Shown: positions 28,570 to 37,772 of the stretch, piece after piece | Numbering within the stretch: position 1 is the first letter of the stretch | Layout: every line of letters begins with the position of its first letter | NCBI RefSeq assembly: GCF_902506205.1 | Contig: NZ_LR732816.1 | Coordinates: 1,352,106 to 1,416,105, forward strand | DNA length: 64,000 nt | Source of the DNA: Brevundimonas sp. G8 | Lineage (GTDB): Bacteria > Pseudomonadota > Alphaproteobacteria > Caulobacterales > Caulobacteraceae | Direction of reading: 5' to 3' | Notes under the pieces: generated by a model | The model's input: the letters and a program-made list of their open reading frames with translations, nothing else | Database searches by the model: none | Told to the model about the DNA's origin: nothing | Program-made: the position numbers and the translations under genes

Positions 28570-29619
28570 CTACCGGGCCGTCCAGTTGAGGTCCGACGTC
28601 AGTCTGCCGTCGTCGATATGCGCCTCAAGCACCTTAAGTCGCATGAACTGGGAGTTGCGGAAATTGGCGTCGGAGAAGTGCATTCCCTCCAACCCGATCT
28701 TCAGCCGATCGATCGCCTGATCAAGCGTGACCTGCGGCTGATGCTGCGGTGCGATCTGACGATATTTCTCGAAATCGACCTTATAGGATCGACGATCTGG
28801 TGGAGCGTCAGCGTTGATGCTGAGTCTGGCGCCGGGGACACGCCGCACTACGGCCTCCGCCAAATCGCGCACCTGATAGTTCCACTCGGCCGCGCCTACA
28901 TTCACGGCGACATATTGTCCGCCTTGATCGGCCTCACGTGTCAGCGCCCATTCGATAGACCGCGCCATATCCTCGACGTCGATCAGCGGCCGCCACGGTT
29001 GGCCATCGCTCAAAATGGTGATTTCCCCGCTGGCCAGCGCACAGGCGACAAAATCGTTGAGCACCAAGTCTAGCCTTAGGCGCGGAGACATGCCGCACGC
29101 CGTCGAAAAACGCAGAGACGTGATGACCGCGTCACCGGGATCGAGCGCAGCCAAGGCTTGCTCGGTCGCCACCTTAGAGCGAGCATAGGCGGTCAAAGGA
29201 TTGAGTGCGTCCGTTTCCTTGCGAGCGCCGCCTTCTGCGGAACCGTACATGCTGCAGCTGGAGGCGAACACGACGCGTTTCACGCCGCGGGCCACGGCAC
29301 GCCTGGCGATATCGGCACAGGCAAGATGATTGATCTCGTCGGTCACCTTCTCAAAGCTGGCGCCCATCGGATCGTTCGAGATCGCCGCCAGCATCACCAC
29401 GGCGTCAATCTGCTCCAGGACTTCGTCCGGAAACGCCCGGACATCCCCGAAATACTGCACGTCGCAATCGTTTTCCGGGAGCATTGCAGCGTCGGTCAAA
29501 CAGTGTCCGAAATAGCCCTTGTCGTAGCCGTATATCCGGGCGTCCGGCATCGTTCTGCGCAGATGGCGTACGACAACGGGGCCGATGTATCCCATGTTGC
29601 CCGTGATCAAAACATTCAT
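28570..29619 (-). CDS. SDR-family sugar-nucleotide epimerase/dehydratase
   Basis: The 349-residue extended SDR starts MNVLITGNMGYIGPVVVRHLRR (NAD-binding GxxGxxG), carries SSCSMYGSAEGG and the catalytic YARSK, and has the nucleotide-sugar region RFSTACGMSPRLRLDLVLNDFV. Proteins of this type occur with RfbF, C-methyltransferase and 3,5-epimerase genes in O-antigen loci. A dehydratase role for the CDP sugar is possible but not shown by sequence, because the dehydratase-specific Asp-Glu pair is not evident (it reads SSCSMYG). A 138-bp gap separates it from the GT2 gene upstream, so it may have its own promoter. Confidence 0.82.
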   Translation of the reverse strand: MNVLITGNMGYIGPVVVRHLRRTMPDARIYGYDKGYFGHCLTDAAMLPENDCDVQYFGDVRAFPDEVLEQIDAVVMLAAISNDPMGASFEKVTDEINHLACADIARRAVARGVKRVVFASSCSMYGSAEGGARKETDALNPLTAYARSKVATEQALAALDPGDAVITSLRFSTACGMSPRLRLDLVLNDFVACALASGEITILSDGQPWRPLIDVEDMARSIEWALTREADQGGQYVAVNVGAAEWNYQVRDLAEAVVRRVPGARLSINADAPPDRRSYKVDFEKYRQIAPQHQPQVTLDQAIDRLKIGLEGMHFSDANFRNSQFMRLKVLEAHIDDGRLTSDLNWTAR

Positions 29620-29757
29620 GCGAACGGCCTCCCAGCCGGGATTTTCTAGACGATACTATGGAGTGAACAGGTATAGCTGGACAAATTCGGTTGGGCGCCG
29701 CGCTTATATCGGCGACGTGGAACGTGGCAAAGCGATAAGAAATGCGTAGGTCCAGCG

Positions 29758-30705
29758 TCAGACCGTTCCGGTGAACTCACCGAAGCGGCCCATGTGGATT
29801 TCCTTCATCGGCCGGTCAAACACCACGAGCTCGGGTTCCATAGCCCGGAAGTCTCGCAGACAGCGATCTTTGACCACGTCGGGCGTATAAACATCTTGTT
29901 CGAACACTTTGAGCAGATCTGCGAAGCGCGCCTCATCGTGCCCAAAGTACTTCTTTGCCAGGATTAAATGGCCTAGCCCCATGTAATAGGCGTGCTGAGG
30001 ATATTTGTGCGTCTGGTAGACGCCCCGGAATAGTCCTCCCGTCATATGGGAAATATAGGCCCACGGGCAGTAGTAGCATTTCTTGCCGTATTGCCACGCT
30101 TGCCAGCTGAGATCGACATCTTCGCAGTAAAGGAAGATATGTTCATCAAAACCGCCACCGGTCTCGAACAACGCGTCGGCATAGAGTGCGCATGCCCCGC
30201 TGCACCACGAAATCTCGTAGGTGTCAGGGTTGAAGTGGCGGTACGGATTCTCGTGTGGAAACTGGCGTGCCTCCACTACGAACGCATCGTCCTTCTTCGC
30301 CAGATACATCTCCCATAGCGAGAGCACACAATCGCGATGGACAATCGTATCGGGGTTAAGTGCAATGAACACGCGCTCGTCGCGCGGGATCGAACGCGTC
30401 ACCTCATTCCAGATGAGGTTCTGCTTTTCGCCATAACCGCAATAGCGGTCGATGGTCATATGTTGCGGATGGAAATGCTCGCCTTGGAAACGCTCGATGA
30501 GGCCCTGCATCCACGCAGCGTCGACCGGCTGGTGCGTGGCGATGATTGGCACCAGTCTGAACTTTTCGCCAAGACCCGTCTGGCGGGTCAGCGATTGAAG
30601 GCAGTCCTCGATATAGCGGTCGATCTCGTCCCGCGTAGCTAGGATCTGCACGGGGATGGTCGCCAGCGTCATGAGTTGCGTTTCCGTGGAGGGGCTCAGA
30701 GTCAT
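29758..30705 (-). CDS. GT2-family glycosyltransferase
   Basis: The 315-residue protein is a WbbL-like GT-A enzyme: IPVQILATRDEIDRYIEDCLQSL at the start, the metal/nucleotide motif ALNPDTIVHRDCVLSLW, an acceptor-site stretch SWCSGACALYADALFETGGGFDE and the catalytic acid pair YCEDVDLSWQAW. It likely transfers rhamnose or a related deoxyhexose in the cytoplasm. Its ATG at 30705 overlaps the previous stop by 1 nt (TAATG), indicating coupling; a second in-frame ATG at 30672 is an alternative. Confidence 0.87.
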   Translation of the reverse strand: MTLSPSTETQLMTLATIPVQILATRDEIDRYIEDCLQSLTRQTGLGEKFRLVPIIATHQPVDAAWMQGLIERFQGEHFHPQHMTIDRYCGYGEKQNLIWNEVTRSIPRDERVFIALNPDTIVHRDCVLSLWEMYLAKKDDAFVVEARQFPHENPYRHFNPDTYEISWCSGACALYADALFETGGGFDEHIFLYCEDVDLSWQAWQYGKKCYYCPWAYISHMTGGLFRGVYQTHKYPQHAYYMGLGHLILAKKYFGHDEARFADLLKVFEQDVYTPDVVKDRCLRDFRAMEPELVVFDRPMKEIHMGRFGEFTGTV

Positions 30706-32483
30706 TACGCGCGCTGAAACAGATCGCGCAGCCGCTTGAAACGCCGGCGCGTCCTGAAGTACCAGCTGTTTCTGAGCTTGTTGATCGACAGTTTCTGCCG
30801 GTCGGCCAAATCTCGCAGACCGGCGATCTCGTGCTCGGCGTGATCGCGATACGCCTCTAATTCGGCCAGCCTTGCTCTTTGTCGTTGCGACGCGGCGTCT
30901 TCGTCCCGCCAGGACAGCCCCGGCGCTATAACCCCGGCGTCTACGGCGTACTGCAGCACGTTCGATCGCGCATCGAGTAGCGCGCCCGCCTTATTCGCCA
31001 AGTGGTACGGCGTACCCGCCTCCACCAGCGGTGAGATCGTCTCGTTGGGCGAGGGCTTCTGGAAGCTCATGTAGCCCGCACCCCGCTCGATGAGGAAGAA
31101 GGATATCGGCTCGGCCATCAGGCGTTGTGGCAGGGTGCTGCCCAAATCGAACAGATTGATTCCATCAAGCGGGGTCGCTCGGAGGAAAGCGTTGGGGAAG
31201 GTGAAATGCAGCGTGGAACTGGGCTCTGACGACAGCCACTGCTCCCGGTGGGTAAAGCCAAACTTCTCTACTTCCAGGAAGAATGCTTGAGGCCGAGGGG
31301 AGAAGCGCGTTTCCACGCTGCGATGGAGCCGCGATATCTCGGCGGTCGTGATGGGCAGAACATTCACGTCACGCAGCGCGAATTGCATGAACTCGCAAAT
31401 CTGCCGGACAGCCTGCGGAAAAAGAACATACGCATCGTAGACCAGTAGGCTGAAGCCGTCGTTGGGGGTGCGCTGGAGATATGTTCGCCATTGATCGATC
31501 GCGGCTATTCCCGGAAGTTCCTCCTCAGACCAATGGATCGTCAGATAGTCGCGATAGCATTCGACGATAGCGCGGAATTCGTCGTATTTCGCGCTGTCCA
31601 GCCGGTCCAAGCCGATCAGGTAAACAGCGTCGGGCCGCTGGAACTGAGAGACGACGCTCATCAGGCAGCGATCGAATACGTCCGGGTCGTAGTATGTCGC
31701 GAAAACGAAGACCGTTACGGACGCGCGGTCTAGATGATGGGTCGCCCGGTTCAACACGGGTTCAACCAGACTGTAATAAAAATCCTTCGCGTCTGCGGCA
31801 TGGCCGGACAGGCCGATAGTTCCGTACGCGGAGACGAAGCTCGCGTTATTGTACCGCGTGGCAAGATAGCGAGCCCATGCGTCGCGATCGCCTGCAACTT
31901 GCCCGTCGATGGACGCGCCATCGAGATAGACCGGCAGATTGCAGATCCAGCACGGCCGCTCTGCCTCCCATGCGGCGAGCGTAGCGAGATCGCCGACCGG
32001 CGCATCCGCTGGACACTCGCCCGACCCCACGAAAGTCTCAAGCCGAACGTCGCGATGGATCAGAAGTAGGTGGGCATCGAGATGGGCGGCGGGCACCACG
32101 CCCGCAAACCGGTCTGCCGCGGCACCCACGGCGAGCATATTTTTGACCGGCTTGAAATATGGGAACGATATGCCCGCGTTTCCGATAACGCCCCAAGCCA
32201 CGTTGCGCTCTGCGAAGAAGCGGATCTGGGATCGTACGGTTTGGAGGAAGGACGACGGTACGACTACGTTTTGGTCCAGTAGCAGGATATGGCTGTCGGG
32301 ATAGGTTGCCTGCAAAGCCTGCGCATAACTCAGCAGGGCCTGGCCGTCGCCTCGAAGGGCGACGTCGACCTGAACACCATCAACGCCAGTCACGTCAATG
32401 CTCTGGATGGCGCTCGCCTTCTGTTCGGGTTGCGAAAGCAGGATACCGATGACCAGATTAGGTTCGACGTCGATCAGCATCAA
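30705..32483 (-). CDS. Large GT2-like protein with two GT-A-like halves and C-terminal coiled coil
   Basis: The 592-residue product has an N-terminal half (1-230) with strand patterns like a GT-A fold (SHILLLDQNVVVPSSF, around 70-85) but no convincing catalytic motif. A second half starts SVTVFVFATYYDPDVFDRCLMSVVSQ (around 245), the opening strand and helix of GT2 enzymes. The C-terminus (around 525-592) is a charged helix, then NSWYFRTRRRFKRLRDLFQ, a basic amphipathic tail often seen on polysaccharide glycosyltransferases. It is coupled to the tandem GT4 gene by a 4-nt overlap. Catalytic activity of either half is uncertain; a scaffold or partly inactive transferase is possible. Confidence 0.62.
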   Translation of the reverse strand: MMLIDVEPNLVIGILLSQPEQKASAIQSIDVTGVDGVQVDVALRGDGQALLSYAQALQATYPDSHILLLDQNVVVPSSFLQTVRSQIRFFAERNVAWGVIGNAGISFPYFKPVKNMLAVGAAADRFAGVVPAAHLDAHLLLIHRDVRLETFVGSGECPADAPVGDLATLAAWEAERPCWICNLPVYLDGASIDGQVAGDRDAWARYLATRYNNASFVSAYGTIGLSGHAADAKDFYYSLVEPVLNRATHHLDRASVTVFVFATYYDPDVFDRCLMSVVSQFQRPDAVYLIGLDRLDSAKYDEFRAIVECYRDYLTIHWSEEELPGIAAIDQWRTYLQRTPNDGFSLLVYDAYVLFPQAVRQICEFMQFALRDVNVLPITTAEISRLHRSVETRFSPRPQAFFLEVEKFGFTHREQWLSSEPSSTLHFTFPNAFLRATPLDGINLFDLGSTLPQRLMAEPISFFLIERGAGYMSFQKPSPNETISPLVEAGTPYHLANKAGALLDARSNVLQYAVDAGVIAPGLSWRDEDAASQRQRARLAELEAYRDHAEHEIAGLRDLADRQKLSINKLRNSWYFRTRRRFKRLRDLFQRA

Positions 32484-35134
32484 GCAACCCCTGTTTCGCC
32501 TTGCAGCTCGCCGCGAGGTCCATCGCCGCTTGCGAACGGGCGCTTCGTTGGATCAGGCGCCGCAAAGATCTTGGTGATCAAGCCTCTAATGCTTTCCCGC
32601 CAAGTGAGCCAAGGCATATTGGTTGATGTCGGATGCTCGCCGTTTTCATGAAGCGAAAGCCACTGCTCAATGTAGGGCGCCACCTCTATGGGGCTCAGAT
32701 TGTCGGGGAAATAGAAGGCGTGCTCGCCGCAGACTTCCCTGAACACCGGCGCATCCCGAACGATGATGGGCACACCGTGCTGCGCCGCTTCGATTAACGG
32801 CAGGCCGAAACCTTCGACTTTCGAGAAATAGAGCAGGCAGGTCGATAGGTGGTAAATTTCGTCTAGTTGAACGTCGGTTAGATCGTTGAAAAGGAAGAAA
32901 CGGCGGCCGAGCTCGGGGTGTTGCTTGATATAAGTCATCTGTTTTTCGTCGAGCCAGCCCACCTTTCCTACGATGATGAGATTCACGTCGGAGCCCTTCT
33001 CCCAAAGCACTTCCATGGCCCTGAGCATATCCGCATGACTCTTTCGGGGCTCGATCGTGCCCACCATCAAAAAGTTGGTCTTGCCTCTGAGGCCTGCGAT
33101 CTCCTTCTCGCGGAACGTCTCCAGAACCTCCGACGTGCTCCGCTTCACAGCGTCCTGATGGACATAGTTGTGGAAGTCGCCGCCGAGATGGAACCAGTCA
33201 AGCTCGACCATCGGCTGAAAAGGCAGATCGTGTTCTATGACGCTGGCGCGGACATCGTCCTCCGTCGCCCGAGATATGGAGATTAGTTTGTCACCCTGCA
33301 GCAGGCATGACAGCCAACTGAGCATCGCCTCCTTGGCATGATGCCCCTCATGGAACGAGTAGTTGATCGGGATGAGGTCGTAGACAATGAACACGGTCTT
33401 GACGCCGATCTCGCGAAGCGTCTGCAGATGGAAACGTTGCCGGATCAATTGCGGCATCGTCAGTTCGGAATGGAGCAGGGTGTCGCCGTCGGAAAAGACC
33501 ACCCGCTCAGTCGACTCTTGATCGAAGGGCCTCCTAGATTTCCCGTTCAGAAGATGATCCTGCAAGTTCCGAGCATAATGATACCCGATGCCATCAGCAT
33601 GCGAATACACTAGGGCGAGTTCGACATCCTCAAGTTGACGCGCCATTTCGATTACGATGCACTTGATTACGCGCTGAATGCCAGTGTTGTAGTCGTAATG
33701 GACGAACTCGGAAACATCGATGAATATCCGACGCCGTTCGATAGGCGCCGATGTCGGGTAGGTCAGATCAATCGCAGTCGCCGCATTTGCCAGAATGGTG
33801 TCTATTTCCGCTCCCGCAGCTGTATTGGGCAACGGCAGCGCGCCGATTTGTTCGATCGCCCACTTCCGGGCCGAGAATCCATCTGGGAGCCGCGTGCCGG
33901 CCTTGGAATGGGCGTGCTCTAGCCCAGCGATCGCGCGCATCCCGCAAGCGGCCCAGTCCCATTTTTCGACGTGTTCGAGACCGTAGTCTCTCAGGTCTGA
34001 GCGGAACGCCTCATCGGTCAGGCCCTGCGCCATCTTCGCCGCCATGTCGTCGGCATCGGTCGGGTCGAACAACGCATCGTTGCGTCCCATGACTTCTGGC
34101 ATCGCGCTCGTACTAGAGGCGATCACAGGAAGCCCGAAGGCCATAGACTCAAGAATCCCCAGGCCAAATCCCTCATACAGCGACGGGAAAATGCCGAGAT
34201 GAGCCAGCTTGTATAGGACCTGCAGATCCTCGTCTGTGGGATGCACCGCAACGCTCAGCACACTTTGCGGTAGATCGTTCGCCTGAATTACGGCTGACAG
34301 CCGGCCGAGATCGTTGAAGTTGGAGCCTGCGAATACGATTTGATAGGAATCCCTGATGTGGGGCTCCAGTCGAGCGAATGCCTCGATCACGCCAACATGG
34401 TTTTTCCGTGGATCCTGTGCACTGACGTACAGGATGAATGGCTTCCTTATATTGTACTTGTGACAGACATCTTGAACCTGACTGCTGGTGGGCGTCGCCG
34501 TGGAAAGATTTGTGAAACCCAGGCTCGTCATCGTGATGTCGGTAGCAGAATAATCAAGGAACTGAACGATGTCGTCCTTAACGCTCTCAGAAATCGCGAA
34601 TATGTGGTGAGATTTTTTTAAGTACGCCAAGTGTTCGCGGTAGAAATCGATGAATCCGTTACCCGTGCGGTCATCGTACAATTGCGGATAAACGAGAGGG
34701 ATGAGGTCGTAGCAAATCATGACGACCGGAATTTCGTAGGCTCCGGCGGGTACAGGGAGCAGGCAGGCGTCGTGGTATCCGTCGCAAAAGTTTCCAAACA
34801 AAACGACATCTGGTTTCAGTCCCGTTAGGAAGGACTGGTACAGAATAGTGTTGATTCTCCGCTGATAGGCCCAAGTGTCGTTTTGTCGTGCTTGGTGCCA
34901 GCTAACTTCGACAATGCCATGCCAAACATGGAAATTTTCTATCGGCAATATGTCGGATAGCTGCGCCCAGATCTCTTCGGCATAATCGTAAAGCAGGCCG
35001 CTGATGACGACGAGGACTTCGTGATCTCCACGTTGCAGGATGATTTCCCGCACAAGAGAGCGATAGGCACGACCGATGCCGCGGCTCCGATTTGCTGGGG
35101 CCTGGATGGCTTGAAGGTCGAGTACGATACGCAT
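32480..35134 (-). CDS. Tandem GT4 glycosyltransferase (two GT4 domains in one chain)
   Basis: The 884-residue protein holds two GT4 units. The first (1-400) has MRIVLDLQAIQAPANRSRGIGRAY, VYVSAQDPRKN-like ILYVSAQDPRKNHVGVIEAF and the E-x7-E region FPSLYEGFGLGILESM. The second (465-850) begins RRRIFIDVSEFVHYDYNTGIQRV, has MVGTIEPRKSHADMLRAM and its own E-x7-E YFSKVEGFGLPLIEAA. Both active sites look intact, so one chain may add two sugars in turn or alternate, as polymerising transferases of O-antigen repeat units do. The gene is in the same run as the GT2 genes. Sugar and linkage cannot be read from sequence. Confidence 0.88.
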   Translation of the reverse strand: MRIVLDLQAIQAPANRSRGIGRAYRSLVREIILQRGDHEVLVVISGLLYDYAEEIWAQLSDILPIENFHVWHGIVEVSWHQARQNDTWAYQRRINTILYQSFLTGLKPDVVLFGNFCDGYHDACLLPVPAGAYEIPVVMICYDLIPLVYPQLYDDRTGNGFIDFYREHLAYLKKSHHIFAISESVKDDIVQFLDYSATDITMTSLGFTNLSTATPTSSQVQDVCHKYNIRKPFILYVSAQDPRKNHVGVIEAFARLEPHIRDSYQIVFAGSNFNDLGRLSAVIQANDLPQSVLSVAVHPTDEDLQVLYKLAHLGIFPSLYEGFGLGILESMAFGLPVIASSTSAMPEVMGRNDALFDPTDADDMAAKMAQGLTDEAFRSDLRDYGLEHVEKWDWAACGMRAIAGLEHAHSKAGTRLPDGFSARKWAIEQIGALPLPNTAAGAEIDTILANAATAIDLTYPTSAPIERRRIFIDVSEFVHYDYNTGIQRVIKCIVIEMARQLEDVELALVYSHADGIGYHYARNLQDHLLNGKSRRPFDQESTERVVFSDGDTLLHSELTMPQLIRQRFHLQTLREIGVKTVFIVYDLIPINYSFHEGHHAKEAMLSWLSCLLQGDKLISISRATEDDVRASVIEHDLPFQPMVELDWFHLGGDFHNYVHQDAVKRSTSEVLETFREKEIAGLRGKTNFLMVGTIEPRKSHADMLRAMEVLWEKGSDVNLIIVGKVGWLDEKQMTYIKQHPELGRRFFLFNDLTDVQLDEIYHLSTCLLYFSKVEGFGLPLIEAAQHGVPIIVRDAPVFREVCGEHAFYFPDNLSPIEVAPYIEQWLSLHENGEHPTSTNMPWLTWRESIRGLITKIFAAPDPTKRPFASGDGPRGELQGETGVA

Positions 35135-35171
35135 CAGCGCTCCTTGATGACCGAACCGGTCTGACGTTCTG

Positions 35172-35909
35172 TTAGGTGCGCGGCTTGGCGATGCTACGCC
35201 TCAGTCGTCTAAACCAAACACTGATGCCGGAGCTCAGTTGCGTGGCGAGGGTGTGCAGGCCCGGCACCTTAAAGACGACGGCAACCTGCGTCACCGTGAC
35301 GCCAACCACATCTTTAAGATTAAGGCGTACCTCAATCGCCGGCACCACGTGCCGCATAAGGTCGTCCTCTCGCAGGCGGAAGGGCAGGTGGAATGTCGAC
35401 TTGCCTAGTGCCGTTATCTTTTTGGTCTGCTGGCAAAGGTTTGTCCTGTTATTCAGTGTGACCTCACCCGTCACCCGCGCCCTTTTTCGGTCCCCCATAT
35501 TCGTCACCTGAAACTCGATGATCGCCATGTAGAGACCGGCCGGCAGACACAAATCAGGTGGGCCGTAGATGATCCGACCAGTTCCCACGCCGTCGCCGAC
35601 GATGGTGTTATCGATCCGTTCACCTAAATCGGGATTGTGTGACAGGCGATCGGTGACAATCCATGTCGCTGCTCCGTCCACTGTCTTCAGCGCGCGTTCC
35701 TTCTCCAGCGCGCGCAACTTTTGCCGCAGCGCCCTCGCGTTCAACTGTTCCTGCCTCGGCGAGGGGGGAAGCGCCACAGGCTCTATCTTTTCGTCGTGCT
35801 GGACGATCGGCTCGGATCCTGTGGGACGCCTCAAAGACACCAGCAGATCTCGCGCCGGTCCGCTGAGATGTTCCGGCGGTTGGAACCGGATGGAAATTGC
35901 TTGGCTCAT
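35172..35909 (-). CDS. Unrecognised protein of polysaccharide locus, coiled coil plus beta-rich domain
   Basis: I do not recognise this 245-residue protein. It has a disordered, charged N-terminus, a short predicted coiled coil (around 55-75, ARALRQKLRALEKERAL) and a C-terminal half of alternating strands (LPAGLYMAIIEFQVTN, RARVTGEVTLNN, STFHLPFRL, IEVRLNLKDVVGVTVTQVAVVF), resembling an all-beta sandwich. It ends with a basic helix. No signal peptide or membrane segment is seen, so it is probably cytoplasmic. Location between the C-methyltransferase and the tandem GT4 gene suggests a role in glycan assembly, perhaps chain recognition. Confidence 0.6.
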   Translation of the reverse strand: MSQAISIRFQPPEHLSGPARDLLVSLRRPTGSEPIVQHDEKIEPVALPPSPRQEQLNARALRQKLRALEKERALKTVDGAATWIVTDRLSHNPDLGERIDNTIVGDGVGTGRIIYGPPDLCLPAGLYMAIIEFQVTNMGDRKRARVTGEVTLNNRTNLCQQTKKITALGKSTFHLPFRLREDDLMRHVVPAIEVRLNLKDVVGVTVTQVAVVFKVPGLHTLATQLSSGISVWFRRLRRSIAKPRT

Positions 35910-35958
35910 CGTGATGCCTTGCTGGTGACGTGCTACGCGGACTTGTGAACAATTCGAG

Positions 35959-37185
35959 TTAGTTGAGGACGGCGAGTTCGGGAATGGCGATCACGAACCT
36001 TCCCCCATTCTCGCGGATCGCAACTTGTTGCTGCACGATCTCGGCCGCGATGTTCCAAGGGAAGATCACGACATAGTCCGGCCGGTATGCCACGAGATCT
36101 GCGGGTGGCAGGATTGGCAAGTGGTTGCCAGGCATCCACTTGCCCTGTTTGGACGGGGCCGCATCCGCTACGAAAGCGATCAGATCGGTAGAGATGCCTG
36201 AAAAGTTCATGAACGTGTTGCCCTTCGCCGCCGCCCCATAGGCCGCGACCTTTTTTCCGGCGCGCTTTTGCTGGATCAGGAAGAGGAGCAGATCGTCCTT
36301 GATCCGTTCAATCTTGCCCTGGAATTCCCGGTAGGTGTCCAGCTCTGTAAGTCCGAAGGCCTGCTCCTCGTCAAGCAATGCCTGGACGTTCTTTGTATCG
36401 GAACGCGCGTCGGTATCGTGGCAGCCGTAGATCCGATAGCTGCCGCCGTGAGTCGGCAGGCATTCCACATCGAATATGCGCAATCCGCAGCTTGCGAAAA
36501 TCCGTCGTGCCGCAGTCAGCGACAGATAGGAAAAATGCTCGTGGTAGATGGTGTCGAACTGGAAGTCGCGCATCAGCGACATCAGGCTGGGAAACTCTAG
36601 AGTGACGACGCCGCCTAGCTTAAGCGCGACCGCGAGACCCTTTGTAAAGTCATTGATGTCGGGGACGTGCGCATAGACGTTGTTACCGCAGATCAAATCG
36701 GCTTGGCGCCAGCTCTCGATCAGCGTGCCGGCGGTCTCTTCTCCGAAAAAACGCCGCCAGATGGGAACACCTATCTTTTCGGCGGCCAGCGCTGTGCTCT
36801 CAGTCGGCTCGATCCCGAGACACGGTATCCCTTCGGCGACGAAGTTGCGAAGTAGGTAGCCGTCGTTTGCGGCGATCTCGACTACAAAGCTGTCTGCGGT
36901 CAGGCCAAGCCTGCCGCTGATCATTTCACAATAGGACTTCGCATGCTGGAGCCAACTACTCGACGTCGATGAGAAGTACGCATAATCGGGCGAGAAAACA
37001 TCGTCGGCCGCAGTGAAATCTTCGTTCTGGGCAAGCCAGCACGTGTCGCAGATCATGACGCGCAAGGGAAAGGTCACTTCCGGCGCATGAAGCTGGTCCG
37101 CGCTCAGGTAGGCGTTCGACGGCGGCGCATAGCCAAGATCGACGAACTTATGTGTGAGCGGCTGGCTGCAGTGGCGACACTTCAT
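35959..37185 (-). CDS. Sugar C-methyltransferase-like protein (zinc-binding N-terminus, class I SAM methyltransferase)
   Basis: The 408-residue protein begins MKCRHCSQPLTHKFVDLGYAPPSNAYL with a CxxC...CDTCW zinc site, then a SAM core (FVVEIAANDGYLLRNF, around 95-115), an internal FDTIYHEHFSYLSL segment and a C-terminal domain (KVAAYGAAAKGNTFMN, DYVVIFPWNIAAEIVQQ). This is the layout of TylC3/NovU-type C-methyltransferases, which methylate C-3 of NDP-4-keto-6-deoxysugars. Next to RfbF and a 3,5-epimerase it suggests a 3-C-methyl deoxysugar; the exact product is inference. ATG 37185 is chosen because the zinc motif begins there. It is 7 bp from the epimerase. Confidence 0.88.
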   Translation of the reverse strand: MKCRHCSQPLTHKFVDLGYAPPSNAYLSADQLHAPEVTFPLRVMICDTCWLAQNEDFTAADDVFSPDYAYFSSTSSSWLQHAKSYCEMISGRLGLTADSFVVEIAANDGYLLRNFVAEGIPCLGIEPTESTALAAEKIGVPIWRRFFGEETAGTLIESWRQADLICGNNVYAHVPDINDFTKGLAVALKLGGVVTLEFPSLMSLMRDFQFDTIYHEHFSYLSLTAARRIFASCGLRIFDVECLPTHGGSYRIYGCHDTDARSDTKNVQALLDEEQAFGLTELDTYREFQGKIERIKDDLLLFLIQQKRAGKKVAAYGAAAKGNTFMNFSGISTDLIAFVADAAPSKQGKWMPGNHLPILPPADLVAYRPDYVVIFPWNIAAEIVQQQVAIRENGGRFVIAIPELAVLN

Positions 37186-37192
37186 GACGATC

Positions 37193-37765
37193 CTAGCGAC
37201 TGGGATTGGAGTTCGGGAACACGACGCCCGCATATTCGGGCGTAATCAGCGGGTGTGCGACATCCCGATTGGATAGGTTGATGGCGGGCAAGGGCCATTC
37301 GATTCCCAGGCGGGGATCGTCGTAGCGAAGACCGTCCTCTGCACCCGGGGTATAATATTCCGAATGGAAGTAGAGGATTTCACTGTCATCCGCGAGAGTC
37401 TGGAATCCATGCGCGCAGCCCTGGGGAATCAGTAAGGCGTGCCTGTTTTCGGCGCTCAGCTCGACACCGAGCCAACACAAGAAGGTTGGCGATCCTGGAC
37501 GCAGGTCTACGACGACGTCGAATATGCTGCCTGCCATGCAACGGACGATTTTGATCTCGGCATGAGGAGGGTTCTGATAGTGCAGCCCTCGAACCGTACC
37601 CCGTTCACGATTGATCGAGTGATTTATCTGTACGATCGAAGCCTGCCCAAGATGCGGCTCGAATTCTCGCTGGCAGAATAGGCGGGCGAATCCACCTCGC
37701 TGGTCGCCAATCCAGCGTGCATCGAGACGATAGACGCCATGGATAGAGAGTTCTTGGAAGTCCAT
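37193..37765 (-). CDS. dTDP-4-dehydrorhamnose 3,5-epimerase-like protein (RmlC family)
   Basis: The 190-residue cupin has the RmlC motifs GTVRGLHYQNPPHAEIK (catalytic His), VVVDLRPGSPTF, IPQGCAHGFQTL and EYYTPGAEDGLRYDDP (catalytic Tyr). It epimerises 4-keto sugars at C-3 and/or C-5. Because the neighbouring nucleotidyltransferase makes CDP-glucose and no dTDP-glucose enzymes are in view, its substrate here is more likely a CDP-linked 4-keto sugar. A longer frame overlaps rfbF; ATG 37765 gives the family length. Spacing to both neighbours is 7 bp. Confidence 0.92.
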   Translation of the reverse strand: MDFQELSIHGVYRLDARWIGDQRGGFARLFCQREFEPHLGQASIVQINHSINRERGTVRGLHYQNPPHAEIKIVRCMAGSIFDVVVDLRPGSPTFLCWLGVELSAENRHALLIPQGCAHGFQTLADDSEILYFHSEYYTPGAEDGLRYDDPRLGIEWPLPAINLSNRDVAHPLITPEYAGVVFPNSNPSR

Positions 37766-37772
37766 GCGCGGG

